Below, in pieces: positions 1-10,900 of a stretch of 28,318 nucleotides of DNA. Location of the stretch: the NCBI GenBank assembly GCA_036897625.1, contig JAYMTA010000464.1:1-28318 (forward strand). The letters run 5' to 3'. The DNA comes from Pelargonium cotyledonis (taxonomy: Eukaryota; Streptophyta; Magnoliopsida; Geraniales; Geraniaceae). The notes beneath the pieces were generated by a model, which saw only the letters and a program-made list of their open reading frames with translations, ran no database searches and was not told the DNA's origin. Each line of letters opens with the position of its first letter. Position 1 is the first letter of the stretch. The translations under genes were made by a program, and so were the position numbers.

Positions 1-317
1 CCTTTAAATATGGATCTTTTGTTGAAATGTACTCCATGAGAATGAGGGGTTAGAAAGGACTTGGAAAGTAACAAATAAAATGCCGTTTTGTGAGGAACTA
101 ATAGACCCAGTCCTCCAGTCATTGTCCCTGTCTTAATTGCCTTTTTACATCTACTTTAACCTCATCCAAACCTCACTATTTTATCTCTTTTTATTATTTT
201 TTTTTGACAAAAACCTCATTATTTTTTATAGGATTTTTTTTATTGTTTTTATAATTTATATTTACACTTTTTTTTAATAAAATTAATATTAAAAATAGAA
301 AACTTTGACATAAAATG
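1..317. other. AT-rich intergenic stretch, no feature seen
   Basis: Long T-runs and A-runs from about 180 onward. No coding region or RNA gene recognised. Positions 309-317 match 1709-1717 in 8 of 9 bases and may be the left target-site copy of the element that follows. Confidence 0.5.
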
Positions 318-433
318 GAGAGATAATTACACGTAGATATCTTGAATTTTTCTCTAACTTTTGGATACCTTAAACTAACTACTTTTCATTTTGTTTATCA
401 TTCCACATGTTAATTATGAAAAGGATTATATAC

Positions 434-597
434 GTCCCCTAGGGGATGTCGCAATGGTCAAGAATACACATCTCCATGTGGGAGGTCGTGGGTTCAAATC
501 TCATTGTGTCGGATGAGGTGGGGTGGGGGTTAAAGGAGAGAGCTACCCCATATTGTGTAGCTCAATTAGTTAGTTTTTATTTTTTATTTTATTTTTA
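434..597 (+). mobile_element. tRNA-derived SINE with target-site duplication
   Basis: The body has a degenerate A box (about 447-460, tgtcgcaatgg) and a good B box (491-501, ggttcaaatct), spaced as in RNA polymerase III promoters, then a G-rich part and a T-rich 3' tail. The flanks 419-433 and 598-612 match in 14 of 15 bases (aaaaggaYtatatac), a typical SINE target duplication. The length of about 164 bp fits plant SINEs. It is not a functional tRNA gene, because no acceptor stem closes. It lies inside the Mutator-like element and is therefore younger than it. Confidence 0.72.
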
Positions 598-659
598 AAA
601 AGGACTATATACCCTTCAATTTCAATTTTTATTATTTTGAAATTTTATTAATAATAAAA

Positions 660-1330
660 ACCCTATGAAACTGTTGGCCTCCCATCTCCGTCTCCGGCAC
701 CCTTCCACCGCACCTCAGTCCCCCTTCGTCTGTCAGATTTGCAAATGGCTCGGCCTCCCTTGACCTAGTTTTAGGGGCTCGCCTACAACAACACTACAAA
801 AAAAATTACAAATTGTGACGAAAAATTCGTGACAAAATTTTTTTTGTCACAGTTACGTCACAAATTGTGACAAAAATCATATTTTCTGTCACAGATACAC
901 ATTTGTGACAGAAATTTCTGTCACAAATACACATTTGTGACAACCCAAATAATGATAGAAGTATTATGTCACAGTTTCGTCATAGATTACATTATGTGAC
1001 TGAAATCCACAAATCTGTGACAAAAATTTTCATCACAGATTGAGATTTTTTTTGTAGTGCGGTCTGGTCTTGGTGGCAGCCACATCAAGCACAACGACCT
1101 CGCGTTCTTCGATAGTCCAATCTCACCTCATCTTTGCCGCTTCCGCCCTCCTGATGCCCTCATCGGTGTCGCCGAACAAACCAAATTTGTCGTTCAAACT
1201 ATATCTGAGCGATCTGGAACCTCCAACGATCTGAAGCCGCAAGTTGTGCTTCTCGCCGTCCAATGATGTCGCCTTAACGGTGCCTGTGAACTGTGGCCTT
1301 GTTCTATTTTAGGTTTGGGTATGTACTTAC
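660..1330. other. GC-rich cargo of the Mutator-like element, split by the MITE
   Basis: Positions 660-791 and 1060-1330 are far richer in GC than the surroundings and look like captured genic sequence: the first is dense in ccctcc/ctccgtctc motifs, the second has codon-like composition. An open frame of 69 codons runs on the plus strand near 1060-1266, starting at a GTG. No protein family is recognised in any frame. This may be a host gene fragment carried by the element, but I cannot name the donor. Confidence 0.4.
792..1059. mobile_element. CACTA-type MITE
   Basis: The element starts cactacaaaaaaaatta and ends in ttttttttgtagtg, a perfect 13-base inverted terminus of the CACTA (EnSpm) type. 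The interior is built of short forward and reverse tgtgaca/tgtcaca motifs (for example gtgacaaaa, tttgtcacag, tctgtcacaaat), so the whole 268 bp can fold back on itself. There is no coding capacity. A clean 3-bp target duplication is not visible (caa on the left, cgg on the right). It interrupts the GC-rich cargo of the Mutator-like element. Confidence 0.75.
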
Positions 1331-1884
1331 TGATGGTGGGCACTTTCTTGTTCTGATTTCGATTTGGGATTAGGGTTAGTATTTTGTGTTGTTTTTAGTT
1401 TTTTCATGAATTAAATTAATCAAAGCAAATAAAATATGAAGAAAAAAATAATTTTTCGGCGAGTTTGAATTATCCAATGAGAGTTTGAGTGTTTCCGACA
1501 ATAATTTGAAATTTTCGGCGAGAGTGTTCTTGACTAAAGAAGAAGAAGGGTAAAATTGGTAATTCATATTGAAAGATAGTCAATTTCCGTCAAAGTTAAC
1601 CGACTGGATGGAAAATGGTTAGTTTAGAGTATCCAAAAGTTAGAGAAAATAGTTTAAGGTATTCAAGTGAAAAAGGTGTAAAGTACAAAATAAAGACGTG
1701 TAATTATCCCTAAAATGCATGACCAGTATGTCGTACTGATATACTTAATTAATTGTGTAAAGATTGAACAAAATCATTGGTAAAATAATTACACTAAATT
1801 GTCACATATTATAGGCCAAAAACACTTAATTGTCACGCATTTCACTTATCAACAATTAACTACATATTATACATGCATTAAAAA

Positions 1885-2109
1885 AAGAGTAATATGAGCA
1901 TCGGTTGACTGATATAACTTTATATTAGTTGCACTAATGAGATGATGACACCTCATTTAAAATCATGGATCCGGACGGGTCGCTCCGCACCCACAAATTT
2001 ACTTGGGTGGGTATAAGTGAAATTTGATGAGGTGTCATTATTTCATTAACTTAGTTAAGTTGCAATTGATATAAAGTTATATCAGTCAACTGATACATAT
2101 TTTACTCTT
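1885..2109. mobile_element. Palindromic MITE with long inverted ends
   Basis: The left arm starts aagagtaatatgagcatc and continues through ttgactgatataactttata; the right arm repeats this in reverse complement (for example tataaagttatatcagtcaa at 2070-2089). The arms cover roughly 80 bases each, and also share gacacctcat against atgaggtgtc. The centre (about 1965-2015) is unpaired and more GC-rich. A direct repeat of 17 bases lies just outside both ends (1858-1874 and 2117-2133). The family is not identified. Confidence 0.62.
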
Positions 2110-2133
2110 AAAAAAAAACTACATATTATACAT

Positions 2134-3030
2134 AACTGTGTAATCTCTTAAAGTTTCAAAAAAAAAATCACTATTGTCCTTAACTAGTCAACTCATATGA
2201 TCAATTTTCTTTTTATTTCAATTCAAATTCTCAAATAGATGTCATTGAAATCATATAGATGCGTCTATTTTGACTCGGTAAATTTGGGCGCAGTAGAATG
2301 TTTGTCGTCTTGTATACGTGTTAAGGATGATGATTTGAAATTGCGTTAAATGATGAAGTCTAAGGATGGAGCCAAAGGCTTGGATATTTGATTTTGCAAT
2401 TTGTGTGTGTGCAAAAAAACAGCACACCATTAATAAAGACTAAAGGTGTTCCTACGAAACCACTTTGGCGCGGGTGAAAGTAAGAATCTCAACTGAGATA
2501 ATTCAAGTCATGTCTTGGTAGGAAGGACTGTAAAGAGCATTTCCAGAGAGAGAGAGAGAGAGAGATCTCATATAAATTGTGGAACACTTTCACTTACCAA
2601 TAGTGAAGTATTTATACTTACAATCAAGATCATCACATGTCATCGAATTGTAGATCATTGGTGATGTGAGATCCACTTAAAGTATTAGAGTTCTAGCCTT
2701 TTCAGGGGCGTTGACCACATTAAACAAGTTTCAGAGTTCCTATGTTCAAACATTATGGGGGAATGTAGCACATATATGCCTCTACCACTTGGGTGGCGTA
2801 TTTGTGTCTAAACCGAGTGTCACGTGGTGGTGGTGGGCTGATGAGTAGTTTTGAGTAAGTTTGTGTATTGTCATATATGACGAGTCCCAAGGGAATGTAG
2901 TAGAGAATCATATTTCTTTTTGAAAAGTGTCTACCAAGACTACAACACTTAACTTTAGGGTATGCAATTCAAATTAAGGAGGGCTCAATCATAAAAAAAC
3001 TTGTTTTAGTCTAATCAATCTAAAAAAGTC
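2134..3030. other. Intergenic stretch without recognised gene; AG microsatellite at 2545-2565
   Basis: Contains an (AG)10 run at 2545-2564 and otherwise unremarkable AT-rich sequence. No coding region, RNA gene or clear transposon end was recognised on either strand. Confidence 0.5.
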
Positions 3031-3037
3031 TTAGGAC

Positions 3038-3480
3038 TTGGATTGATGACATCTTAAACTATTTTCCACTAAACTATTTTGTGGAAAATAGTTCAAAGAC
3101 TATTGTTAAATAAAATAGATAGTTTAGAGATAGATTGGATTATTTTTCAAATTAGTTACTATTTGATTAAACTTTTAATTATCTCTATATTCTTCCTAAA
3201 ATGACCTGAGTATGGAAGCCCAATGGGTCTAAAGCCTAATAGATCCTAAATCAAAATGGCCCTATTGGATTGATGACATCCTAAACTATTATTTGGAAAA
3301 TAGGTCAAAGACTATTTTGGAATAAAATAGATAGTTTAAGAATTAAATTGGATCATTTTCCAATTTATCAAATTTTGGTTTCTCTTTATTCTCCTCAAAA
3401 TGACTTGAGTATGGAAGCCCAATGGGCCTAAAGCCTAATAGATCCTAAATAAAAATGGGCCCATTGGATTGATTAAAGTC
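3038..3480. repeat. Imperfect tandem repeat (about 227 and 199 bp) upstream of NOT1
   Basis: Two head-to-tail copies start at 3038 and 3265 with ttggattgatgacatc; a third partial start (ttggattgatta) is at 3464. The best conserved block, around tatggaagcccaatggg and aagcctaatagatcctaaa, differs at about 5 positions in 77. The repeat ends roughly 100 bases before the TATA-like site. Its origin is unknown. Confidence 0.75.
3057..3093. repeat. Perfect 13-bp hairpin in tandem repeat copy 1
   Basis: Arm aactattttccac at 3057-3069 pairs perfectly with gtggaaaatagtt at 3081-3093 across an 11-base loop. The second copy of the tandem repeat keeps only part of it. The two arms may be a local inverted duplication. 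Confidence 0.7.
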
Positions 3481-3583
3481 CATGGGTGACGTATACTACT
3501 ACAGTGTAAGTCGCTCATTCAGGATTAAAAATACACTACAGTTGTCGCTTGCACGCACTCCCAAACCGCTCGCACAAACACAT

Positions 3584-3736
3584 TCATATAAGTAACGCAA
3601 GGCCTCCTTCTCTCTCCCCTCCCTCACACTTCACACCTCTCTCTCTCGACGATTCTCCGTTTCTGCAATCTCTAAAACCTCTCTCTCCTTCGTCTCCACA
3701 CACTCTCTGCATTTGTTTTGCCACCACATAGCCGCC
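3584..3736 (+). promoter_or_regulatory. NOT1: NOT1 core promoter and pyrimidine-rich 5' leader
   Basis: A TATA-like tcatataagt lies at 3584-3593, which would put transcription start near 3615-3625. From 3605 to 3710 the strand is strongly CT-rich, with several ctctctct runs, as is common for Y-patch promoters and leaders of housekeeping plant genes. I saw no ATG between the TATA-like site and 3737, so no upstream ORF with a normal start. The exact start site is not visible. Confidence 0.6.
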
Positions 3737-6700
3737 ATGCTCGACTTCTCCTCTACTGTTTCGAGTCAGATTCGCTTCTTGTTTCGGAGCCTCAAGGACG
3801 CCACCGATGATTCCATTTTCCGCGAGCTCTGTCAGGTACTCTCTCTACAATCTGCGGTTTTAGTGCTAAATTGGGGCGAATCGGTTGCTTTTACTGGGTT
3901 CATGTGTTGAGGACGATGCTGGCTCTCTACATTTTGGGGGTTTTACGTGAATTTTTCTTAATCTTTGTATGATCGTGCATTAGATGCTCTGGTCCTGTTA
4001 AATTTGTTCTACATGTTCTGGTTTCTGAAGCTTTCAAGGAACTGTTGTCTGACGGAATTTATTTTGATCTTTAAATTTGGTATAGCTACAGGTTGTTTGT
4101 CTAATTAATTAGTTCTATTGCTCTAGAGCTGGTGCATGGAGGCAATTGAACTGTCTTGTTGAATGGAGGGAGGGCATGAATTAACATGGACAAATGAGTT
4201 AATTAGTATGTAATAGCTATAAAGAAATAAAGAAAGAAAGAAAAGAAAACAAAGGAAAGGGTTAACAAGTTATTGTTGTTGTGCCATTTTGGAAAAGATC
4301 TTTATTTATTCTTGTTATCACATGTTTAGTATTGAATCTCCAATTAAAATATATTTCTGGAAGATGATAAGCAATGCTGGTGAGGGTGTGGCTGGCGTTA
4401 ATGGTGAATTTTAAACTTATACAAAAGTACGAATGTCTAAATCCAGCTATCCAATCAAAACTGATAGATCAATAAAATGAAACATGAACCTTATTCTGTA
4501 AGCTGATTAGTGTTTCCGTTTTAGGTTATATAAGTGTACTAAGGATTATTTGGTGGAGTCACCCGCTAGTGAAGTAAAATAACTTTATGCCACTAAGGTG
4601 TAGGTGATGAAAGAACCATAGATGATAGGGTAAGACATGTTGCTGGCTTAAAGCATATAATGCTCATGGAAGATTAAAACCACATTTACCATCCTTTGAG
4701 AGCTGATGCTATTGAAAGGAAATTGATAGTTAGTTAATGCAAAAAAAACTTATAGATAGATGCCGTGTGCAAGCATGAGTCTAATTGTATATTTCGTATA
4801 TCTATTAGTTATGTGGCTGGTGGCTCCTGAAAATACGTGTTTGCATGAAAAATGCATGATATAACATCCATTTCCAATCATTCTGTTCTCTTGCAAGACT
4901 GTGAAAAAGCATTAGAGTGAGAAAGTGGCTTTTAACTCTGTTATGCATGTACGGATGTTTCTATTTCCTCAAGCTGAAACATAAGAACATAGTCGAATTG
5001 AATAAATAATTTATGATATTTGGTTTAGGTGGCATCGGTGTTTTGTCAGGTGAGATGTCTATAGATGGCAAAAGTTTGCAAGTCTAGGTGAATGAAATAA
5101 TATAACCAGGGGAGGCTGCTGTAGCAGATTAGTTTAGGAAACATTTATGTTGCAGCCCAACTGGGCTGGATAAGTTTTTCTATGTGTTGTTCGTTCTATA
5201 CTCTATGCTGAAATTCTTGCTAAAAGTCTGTTCTGCTTGGCAGTTTACTGAATATGGAATTGAGGGAAGCATTATGCTACTCCAAACCCTCTTTGATCAC
5301 CTGGACTTTCATAGCACGGATGTGAAGAACATGAAGCTGGAATCAGGATTGATATCACTTTTCAAATTCATACTTGGGAAACCAAATTTCAGTACGGTGT
5401 TTTGTCAGTCACTTAGGATCACAGAGATCAGTGACATTTTCTTAGAGGATTTTTCTAATGCATTACACTTGTCTAAATCTGAAAAAATTGGCATTGGTCT
5501 TGCACTGTCAGATGCGGAAAATCCTGATACCAGGGTGTGTGGTAAGATTCAAGAGCGCTTATGTAGTTGAGTTGGTGTATTATTTCTCGTATAAGTATCC
5601 TAGGAGTTTCTCTGTATGTGTTTGTTACAGTACCTCAACTTCTGTGCCGCTTTTCAGGTAAGAATTTTTGTATGGCTCAGATTGTGGATATTTGTGCCAA
5701 TCCTGTTTCTGTGAATTCTGTGCAAATTCAGAACATTATAATGTTTCTCCAGCAGTCTGAGGGGCTTTCCAAGCACGTAGATTCCTTCATGCAGATGTTA
5801 TCTCTAGCACAGTTGAAAGATGCTACCTCCTTTGTCTTGTCTCCATTGCTTTCAGATGAACTGCGTGAGAGTAATTACTTGAGGTGCAATCTTTTCTGCT
5901 GTTGTGTTTCTTCTAGTATTTCCTGCAAACTGATTGCCTTTCATATGCGTTATTGTGTTGTAATACAACATTTACATGTACCTTTCTTTTCTGTGACAGG
6001 AATTTGGATTTGTTCCATGAATGCAAAAAAAATGATTTTGATGATATATTAGCAGAAATGGAGAAAGAAACAAACATGGGAGATATTGTGAAGGAACTCG
6101 GCTATGGGTGCACTGTTAATGCCTCACGGTGTAAAGAGATATTGTCGCTCTTCTTACCACTTACTGAATTTACTCTTTCAAAGATACTCAGCACAGTTGC
6201 GTGCACCCATTCTGGGCTTGAGGACAACCAGAGCACATTTCTTGCCTTCACTTCAGCTATTGGCTGTAGCACTCAGCCTGATCTCCAATATACGGACTCT
6301 TGGAATATTAGTATCCTTGTAGATTCAATAAAGCAACTTGTGAGTTCTATTAACTGTTTTTTTTTTCTTTTTTCTTTCCACAGTTCAACTCTATAATAAT
6401 TGTCTGTAGCAGGCTCAAATGTTTGAGAGTATTTATGCTTGGTACAGGCTCCTGGAACCAACTGGATCCGAGTTATTGAAAATCTGGATCATGAGGGTTT
6501 TCTTTTTCCTAATGAAGAGGCATTCACTTTCTTTATGTCTTTATATAGGCATGCATGCCAGGTATGTAGATGTGTATGGTTTAATTCATGTTAGGTGACC
6601 ACAAAAATAAATTTGTAAGGTTAGAAAGCCTTGCACATATGCTCTGAATTGTGTGAGGTTGTATGTGCAGGATCCGTTCCCTCTTCATGCCATATGTGGG

Positions 6701-7965
6701 TCTGTGTGGAAGAATACTGAGGGTCAACTATCTTTCCTAAAATATGCTGTATCAGCACAGCCAGAAGTGTTTACTTTTAGACACTCTTTAAGGCCACTGG
6801 TATCTAACTTCATCTATTCAGCTTTTATCCCTTGTTATCTATGTTGGCTTTTTATGAATTTCTAATATCTCTGCAGAGATATATTGATGCAGTGCATTGC
6901 AATAATCTTCAAGTTGGACATTCAAATCATGCATGGTCATGTCTTGACCTTCTAGATGTGCTGTGTCAATTAGCTGAGAGGGGTCATGCTAGTTTTGTTC
7001 GATTGATGCTCAAGTATCCTCTTAAAAACTGTCCAGAACTATTGCTTCTTGGGATGGTACACATTAATGTACTGTTCTCTGCTTATATATTTCCGCCAAA
7101 TCACTTTCTTTTTAGAATAAATTTGGTTTGGATATTAAAGTTTGCATTTTTAATTGCAGACTGCATATAACCTCCTACAGACTGAAGTGTTTGTCAATGT
7201 CTTCCCAACTATGGTTAAAAATGGCATGGGTACTGGTGTACTTCCTTGCCTCTGGCATGTTAACCATAAGCTTGTATTGCGGGGTCTTGTAGAGGCTCAC
7301 AACAATGATGCAGAAATCATGCCCAGAATACTAGACTTCTGTCAAGAACAAAAGGTAAAATGTGGAGTGAACTTGCTGTTCATCTCCCTTCCAGATTGCT
7401 TGTTGTGATTGGTGATTTCAGAGTAGGTGCCTAGTTTTTATTCTTTGTTGATGAAATTGTGTTTGCATTCACCTTTCTGATATTGTAATATTTTCCATTT
7501 TTATTTTATTTTTTGTTTTCTCTTGCTTTTTACCCATTCTGGATTCATTTTACAGATTCTCTTGCCAGTATTAGAGGGGATTCCTTCTACTTCTGGCATC
7601 AGATTAGCAGCCCTTGCTTCACGAAAAGATCTTATAGACCTTGAGAAATGGTTGACTAATAATTTAAATACATATAAAGATATCTTCTTTCAGGTAAAAC
7701 TCTTTTTATCCACTTGCTCACAATAAAGCTAGGCAGTTATGGTTATGAAACCAGTGCCTACATATACTACATTTGAATTATTTTTAGCATTAAAGAAATG
7801 AGAAGAGAACATGAGTTGAAATAAACAGTGCAAATTTTACAGGAGTGCCTGCAGTTCTTAAGGGAAATCAATGTTCGTGGCTCACAGGATCTTTCCAACA
7901 AACCTTTCCATCATTCAATTGCTGTTTTAAACTTATATTTGGAGACATGTCCTATCTTCTTGAAG
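3737..7965 (+). other. NOT1: NOT1 exons 1-10: N-terminal helical-repeat scaffold
   Basis: Exons: 3737-3835, 5244-5541, 5658-5883, 6000-6339, 6448-6561, 6671-6799, 6877-7068, 7160-7354, 7556-7693, 7843-7965. They encode about residues 1-618. Recognisable family segments are FRELCQ at the end of exon 1, [15 protein letters not shown] in exon 2, [14 protein letters not shown] in exon 5, [20 protein letters not shown] in exon 6 and [15 protein letters not shown] in exon 9. In fungal and animal NOT1 this part is an all-helical HEAT-like platform; in yeast and animals it binds further subunits such as CNOT10-CNOT11. Exon 2 and exon 3 share a split glycine codon. Exon 7 has a second possible donor 12 bases earlier (see findings). 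Exon 1 is only 33 codons long and is followed by the long first intron. Confidence 0.9.
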
Positions 7966-10900
7966 GTTGAAATCCTGTGAATATTTTCATCATGGAGTTT
8001 TGGCTTCAGTTATATTGAACTTATTGACCATTCTTGCTTTGCAGGTGCTTAAAGCTCATTCTGGTTTGCTTAGTTCCAGCAGCCAACAGTTTGATGATAT
8101 GGAAAGGTTGCAAGTTACAGTTTTGGATTCTAATACAAGACTTCAGAATGGGGGGACAGCGGATCCTTCAACATCTGATGGATATGCAGATGATATTGAG
8201 GCTGAAGCAAACTCATATTTCCACCAAATGTTTTCTGCTCAGTTGACCATTGACACAATGGTTCATATGCTTGCTCGATTCAAAGAATCATCTGTGGCAA
8301 GGTGTTATGCCGTAACTTTTATTCTTTGTTATGACACTTTTTTTCTCTTGTTTTAGTATCTTTTAATGTCATTATTGCCACCTCTTTCTCAGCCACGGTA
8401 ATCGTGTTATAGGCAATGTCCTATTGTAATAATGAGAGAAGAAAACTTACATAGATGATATATTTGGAGTTAGTATTTGTCCTTTTGATTACACCATGGG
8501 TTGAGCAGCTTTTGACTAATTGACAGGGAGAAGTTAATATTTGAATGTATGATCGCTAACCTGTTCGAGGAGTACAAATTCTTCCCAAAATACCCTGAAA
8601 GGCAGCTTAAAATTGCCGCTGTTCTCTTTGGTGAGCAATGTTAAACTTTTATTTACTATTGGTTCCCATTTTCTTGTTTTATCAGTTGGATGCTTAACTA
8701 TCTTCTTTTCGTATATGCATTTAATTTTAAATTAACTATTATCTTACTTTTATTCGCTTTTGTCTTTTACCTAACTCTGCCATTCTTTTTCCTCTTTGCT
8801 TGGGGTTTGTTAAGCGGAATTTTCTCCTTTCTTGCCATAATGTGCTTCTTGTGTTGAATACTCCACTGCCTGAATATCATTGGTACAAGATTTTTTTAGC
8901 ATATTGGCGTCGCTATAGATAATTTGTAGATATGATGTTTGTCTTATTGTGTAGTGTTACTCTGTCTCGAGGACATATTTCGATAGATTCATCATTAGTT
9001 CAAACTGATGGAGTCTATGTACCTTTATTTCAGTTTGAACTATGGAGTTCATTTGTAACTTGTTTATTTCTTGGCCTCATGGTAATAAGGTTAATAGCTG
9101 TTGGAGGTTTAATAGTGATAAGCATGCTTTGAAAGTAACTGTAAACTGCACATCAAGTCAATAATTTCTAATTTTAAAGTTGTGCATTCTAACAATGCTA
9201 AATGTACTAAAAATTAGTAATGAAATTATTTTTCTTGGAACATTCTCAATGGTACAAATGGATAAGATGTCCTCACAATGAGAAACAGAAGAAAAGATAT
9301 ATCCAAACTGGCACCCAACCCCTTTGAATATCTATTAAAGATGCATTCCTGAACAGATCAAAAGTAGCTTAAAGAGATGCAAGTAAGACAACCCCATCCC
9401 ATAAAAGATTAAGATGGCACAGTGGAAATATTTCTATTTCTTTGTTGTTAAAGAACCCACAAGTTTGCCGAGGACACTTGCTGCCAAGCCTTGATTTTAT
9501 AATTTAAATCAGTCTCTTCCCAGATTAAAAAAATTTGTCATCTGTAATGAGATATCTAGAACTAAAAGGCTAATTATTCCAGTAACTAAGTGGCTTCTTG
9601 TTCTTTACTCAAGACTGAAAGCTTTTCGTTTTGTCAATATTTTATAGACGTATTAGAGTTCTGTTTGTGGTCTAATGGTCTTGCTTTGTTCACCTTTTCC
9701 GCATTTGTATGTGAAGTTGAGCATTGTCTCTCCTGCAGCATAGTGCAGTTCCCGGAAGCATTTATTTTTACATTCTGAAAGCTGCTTTTGTTTTGTTGTA
9801 ATGTGCCCTGACATACCCATATTTCAGGCTCTGTTATCAAGCACCAACTTGTAACTCATCTCACGCTTGGGATTGCTCTTCGTGGTGTTCTTGATTCATT
9901 ACGTAAACCTGTTGATTCAAAAGTTTGTACCATTGCTACCTTTATCTTCCTCTATTTTTATTTTATTTTGATATTTATTTTGTTTAGTGATATGAAATAT
10001 TAATCAATTGCCTTTTGCATGTAGATGTTTGTGTTTGGTACCATGGCTGTGGAACAGTTTTTTGATCGTTTGATTGAGTGGCCTCAGTATTGCAACCATA
10101 TCTTACAAATATCTCATCTGCGTAGTACTCATCCCGAGCTCATTGCTTTTATTGAACGGGCTCTTGCCAAGATTTCATCAGGTCATATTGAATCAGATGG
10201 AAATAATTATGCTTCTGATGCTCACCATCTTTCTTCACCTCAAATTGCCTCAGGAAATGCGGAGGTAACCAGTAACATGTGTTTGGCTGATGTTGCCATA
10301 CATTTGATGTTGTATCTCCAAGTCAATAAGTCATGCACATATAAATTTACATATTTTCACGGGAGTTTGCAATTTCAAAATAGTATTTATTTCTACTATC
10401 AGTGGAGTCTATCAGTTAGGTTACTATAAATGGGAGATGACTGCTGGATAAATCCCATTTCTGATATAATCGGCCTTTTCAAAAATTTCAAGTGGTTTTG
10501 GGCTTACTAATTGGAAGATTTTTTTCTTCTAGAAATATTTAAACATCTTTAGGCCTCGGGTTCTCCGCCTTCAACCTTTGTTTAGCAGAAATGTGCTGCC
10601 ATACATTTGCCAATATAATTTTTTATTGCCATTACTTTGTGGCAGCGGTAGTAAGCATATAATTGTTGAGGACTCAAGGAAGAGAATACAACTTTATGTT
10701 GGTGGAAAAGAAGGATTAGTGTAGCTGAGGTCAACTAATTGGGAGGAACATTTAAGTTGGGTTGATTTCTCTAAATTCATTGAAATTTACCGTTCAGATG
10801 CCCTAGTAATCTTATGATACCATGCTTAACTGTAGTAATAGACAGTAGGCTACAAAGTGGATAGAAATTCAAAATATCTCAATTTTAGATCGGTTTGATA

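Larger units (their letters stand above)
318..1708. mobile_element. Non-autonomous Mutator-like (Pack-MULE-like) DNA element
   Basis: The ends are inverted copies of each other: 319-334 reads agagataattacacgt and the reverse complement of 1696-1711 reads agggataattacacgt. The similarity continues inward as a looser subterminal repeat: ttttctctaacttttggata, followed by cttaaactaac-like sequence, occurs directly at about 350-380 and in reverse complement at about 1615-1655. The flanks 309-317 and 1709-1717 agree in 8 of 9 bases, fitting the 9-bp target duplication of Mutator-like elements, though the exact border is uncertain by a few bases. There is no transposase; inside are GC-rich segments plus two younger insertions. 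The superfamily call is an inference from inverted ends and the 9-bp duplication. Confidence 0.55.

Noticed and set aside
434-510. A tRNA gene suggested by the A-box and B-box-like motifs
   Set aside because: No acceptor stem closes, the A box is degenerate, and the segment has a T-rich tail and a long target duplication, which fits a SINE instead.
3549-3731. An upstream reading frame in the NOT1 leader
   Set aside because: It begins at TTG, not ATG, and partly lies upstream of the likely transcription start.
5535-5541. An earlier donor for exon 2 at gtgtgt (after 5534)
   Set aside because: Using it would break the frame into exon 3; the donor after 5541 restores the conserved GKNFCMAQI sequence.
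8932-9132. A hydrophobic open frame in intron 12 as a small membrane protein
   Set aside because: T-rich introns often give such frames by chance; no promoter, conserved motif or good start context was seen.
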